Source of the DNA: JBBRBB01 sp963830175
GTDB taxonomy: Bacteria; Bacteroidota; Bacteroidia; Chitinophagales; Chitinophagaceae
Direction: 5' to 3'
Length of the DNA: 64,000 bases
Assembly: GCA_963830175.1 (NCBI GenBank)
Contig: CAWHKV010000009.1
Coordinates: 310,001 to 374,000, forward strand
The notes under the pieces were generated by a model. It was not told where the DNA came from and did not search any database. It saw only the letters and a list, made by a program, of their open reading frames with translations. The first letter of the stretch is position 1, and every line of letters begins with the position of its first letter. A program made the position numbers and the translations under genes. Shown here piece after piece: positions 63,101 to 64,000 of this stretch.

Positions 63101-64000
63101 TTTAAGGCATTGAGACTAATTGTATCTAATGAAATATTTGCCTGAATATCTTTAGGCATGTCTGATGTAATATCTGCACTTGCCGTTAAATTGAATTTAA
63201 GGTTTGGATCATTTGCCATTGCCTTTATATCTGCAACGCCTTTTGCAATGCTTCCATCCACGGATACATTGCTATAATTATATCCCATTAAAAAAGCATT
63301 ACGAATCGTTGCCGTAAAAGTGGCATTAGCAGTTTTGTAATCTAAACCAGAACCTTTTATGTTTCCCTGCACACTTAGTTTGCCAACATTTTGTTCTTGC
63401 TTTGCCAGGTAACCGATATTTAAATTATCGGTGGTAAAACTGGCGTTATACGACTTCTGGTTTTGCATAGTGGCATTAATAAATGCATTGCCACTGCTTG
63501 TATTAACCTGCATTTTTGTGGTAAAGTTGTTTGCACTTCCCCTAAAAAAACCTTGCGCCGAAAGTGTTTCCGGAAGACGTATATTATCCGGAATGGAATT
63601 TTGCGGAATTAGTTGAAATATATCAGTGCGTGAAGTTTTTAGTTGTTTAATATTTACGTTGTATACTGCATTTTGCGCATCAGGTAAACCTTTAATGTTT
63701 GCAGAGGCATTGATAACAGTACCACCTAAACCGCGCATTTGAAGAAACGGAATGGAAAGATTATTTACATAACCTTTTACAGATGTGTTCAAATAAAAAC
63801 TTGAGTTTTTACCCGTTTTAATAACAGAAGACATTTGAGGAGCAAGCATAACAATGTCTTTTAAATCAATTGTGCATTTGTTAAGATCTGCATTAATGTA
63901 TATCCGTCCCGGATTAGTTGCAATTTTTTCAATAGAAGGATACTTAAGCAAAACCTTGTCGCGTATAATAGTTCGGTTTGTTTCTACCAATAAATTTTCG
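60193..64000 (-). CDS. TamB-like translocation module protein, 5' end outside window
   Basis: A very long AsmA/TamB-type bridge protein; 1268 residues are visible and the frame stays open at the right edge. The body is made of repeated beta strands of the form N-N-F-x-L-V-D-S-A-G-N, which should form a hydrophobic groove. The C-terminal TamB domain includes GSYQVSLSLLKRKFEIQRGSTITW and the end of the DUF490 region with LLLNRFVQENPF. With TamA it moves lipids or beta-barrel parts across the periplasm. The N-terminal anchor is not visible. Confidence 0.9.
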   Translation of the reverse strand, partial: ENLLVETNRTIIRDKVLLKYPSIEKIATNPGRIYINADLNKCTIDLKDIVMLAPQMSSVIKTGKNSSFYLNTSVKGYVNNLSIPFLQMRGLGGTVINASANIKGLPDAQNAVYNVNIKQLKTSRTDIFQLIPQNSIPDNIRLPETLSAQGFFRGSANNFTTKMQVNTSSGNAFINATMQNQKSYNASFTTDNLNIGYLAKQEQNVGKLSVQGNIKGSGLDYKTANATFTATIRNAFLMGYNYSNVSVDGSIAKGVADIKAMANDPNLKFNLTASADITSDMPKDIQANISLDTISLNALKLMPDTIGLKGQMQVNLINADPDDLAGNIFIDHITVSTPTQSIETDSITINASGTPENKLITLRSNALYATVSGQYKLTEMAAALQQTINKYYAIPNYKPAPFTPQNFTVDAVFFPSSPMVLQFMPALKGSDSAVINARYNSASDYLSIVYRQKQLMFDGTQLDSINLFAETNADKLGYNLALQQVKTSSLQLNRTLLNGDIANNQVDANLRIFDKKNTAQYQLGILLNQVLNGIQVKIKPGDLLLNYSPWIVSPENYIQYDSTGLLVNNLSISQNGQSLFINSTSPNTKAPIKIDFNNFEISTLTKIANQDSLLAGGEINGTALVTDAITNPVFTADLNIKDLTYKTDTLGNATIKVNNRQANAFAADIALLGNGNDVKLTGLYYTGEGRMDFLVKVNALNLKSVIPFSAGQITSIDGSAQADINIKGTLDDPKVTGDFNFINTSIVPTMLGEKFSIKNGNFDFTQSGIVLNNFTLVDSAGNEAVVSGNVYTKDYQQFRYDIDFEADNFRLVNVAKASNQIFYGKLNIDASIKLTGDMDAPVADANIRVNGETDFSLIFPVTGDPEIIDRKGIVNFVDADHPVRSREEEQTYLDSLTNQSSVKGIDVTATIETDSTAKFTLLIDERNGDALTVQGNADLAGGIDKSGKVSLTGNYVLTQGSYQVSLSLLKRKFEIQRGSTITWTGDPTSAQVDITAIYYVKTAPIDLVGSQLSGRSQAELTRFKERLPFEVYLKMNGELLKPIITFDIGLPENELSQWPDVDTKLQQVRADQSELNKQVFALLLLNRFVQENPFQSESGGTTGSDIARQSASRILTDQLNQLAGSLIQGVDINFDLTSGTDYSTGVAQNRTDLNVGLSKKLLNDRLRVNVGSNFELEGAPAAGQQSSNLAGDVSVDYQLSKDGRYMVRVYRKNQYEQIVEGQVIETGVSFILTMDYNKFAELISSRKENRKARKAVKESKKTPAPTSN

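Overview
The window is AT-rich chromosomal DNA of a Bacteroidota bacterium. The family is probably Chitinophagaceae or a close relative, but that level is a guess from protein style and not a phylogeny. Evidence at phylum level: two secreted proteins end in type IX secretion (T9SS) sorting domains, one type A and one gliding-associated type B; promoters fit the Bacteroidota -7 motif TAnnTTTG; Shine-Dalgarno sites are mostly absent; and several genes can only start at TTG. No phage, transposase, CRISPR array or rRNA was found. One tRNA (Asn, GTT) is present.

Layout. 1-8.8 kb: housekeeping genes (end of manC, nadA, a SurA/PpiD-type foldase, a PhzF-like protein, rnhA, a DUF6580-type membrane protein, yraN, a YkgJ-type Cys protein, xerD). 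8.8-14.8 kb: kup, then a GMC oxidoreductase with its gluconate-2-dehydrogenase-subunit-3 partner, facing a small lipoprotein and a DUF1080 protein. I read the oxidoreductase, partner and DUF1080 protein as a candidate 3-keto-sugar module. 14.8-28.5 kb: two metalloproteases, a 58-residue DUF1328 protein, comEC, purH, an EamA transporter, a patatin-like lipase paired with a SLOG-like protein, an APC permease, a response regulator, an outer-membrane protein, hflX and tRNA-Asn. 28.5-34.8 kb: an FG-GAP T9SS protein, a GH78 rhamnosidase, then an AmgK-like kinase fused to a RapZ C-terminal domain beside murU (peptidoglycan sugar salvage).

35-50.5 kb is one exopolysaccharide locus reading rightward: Wza-like exporter, Wzx flippase, an unrecognised secreted protein, Wzz-like protein, Wzy/EpsG-like polymerase, GT2, GT4, a double-GT4 fusion, UDP-glucuronate 4-epimerase, and rmlB, rmlC, rmlA. 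No initiating sugar-phosphate transferase and no rmlD lie in the window. 50.8-64 kb: HU, ribosomal protein bTHX (45 aa), pdxH, pyrH, a PfkB kinase, a CBM48-like protein, a small zinc-ribbon-like protein, a type B T9SS protein, an MscS channel and a TamA-TamB pair cut by the right edge.

The most important quality point is five genes (purH, wza-like, wzx, the double GT, rmlB), each broken by exactly one base. In every case removing or adding one base restores a full-length family-typical protein. Single-base consensus errors are the simplest explanation, although four of the five fall in the polysaccharide locus. The best candidates for new biology are the patatin/SLOG pair, the kinase-RapZ fusion, the unrecognised secreted polysaccharide-locus protein, a possible attenuator before that locus, and near-identical dyads just upstream of xerD and comEC.
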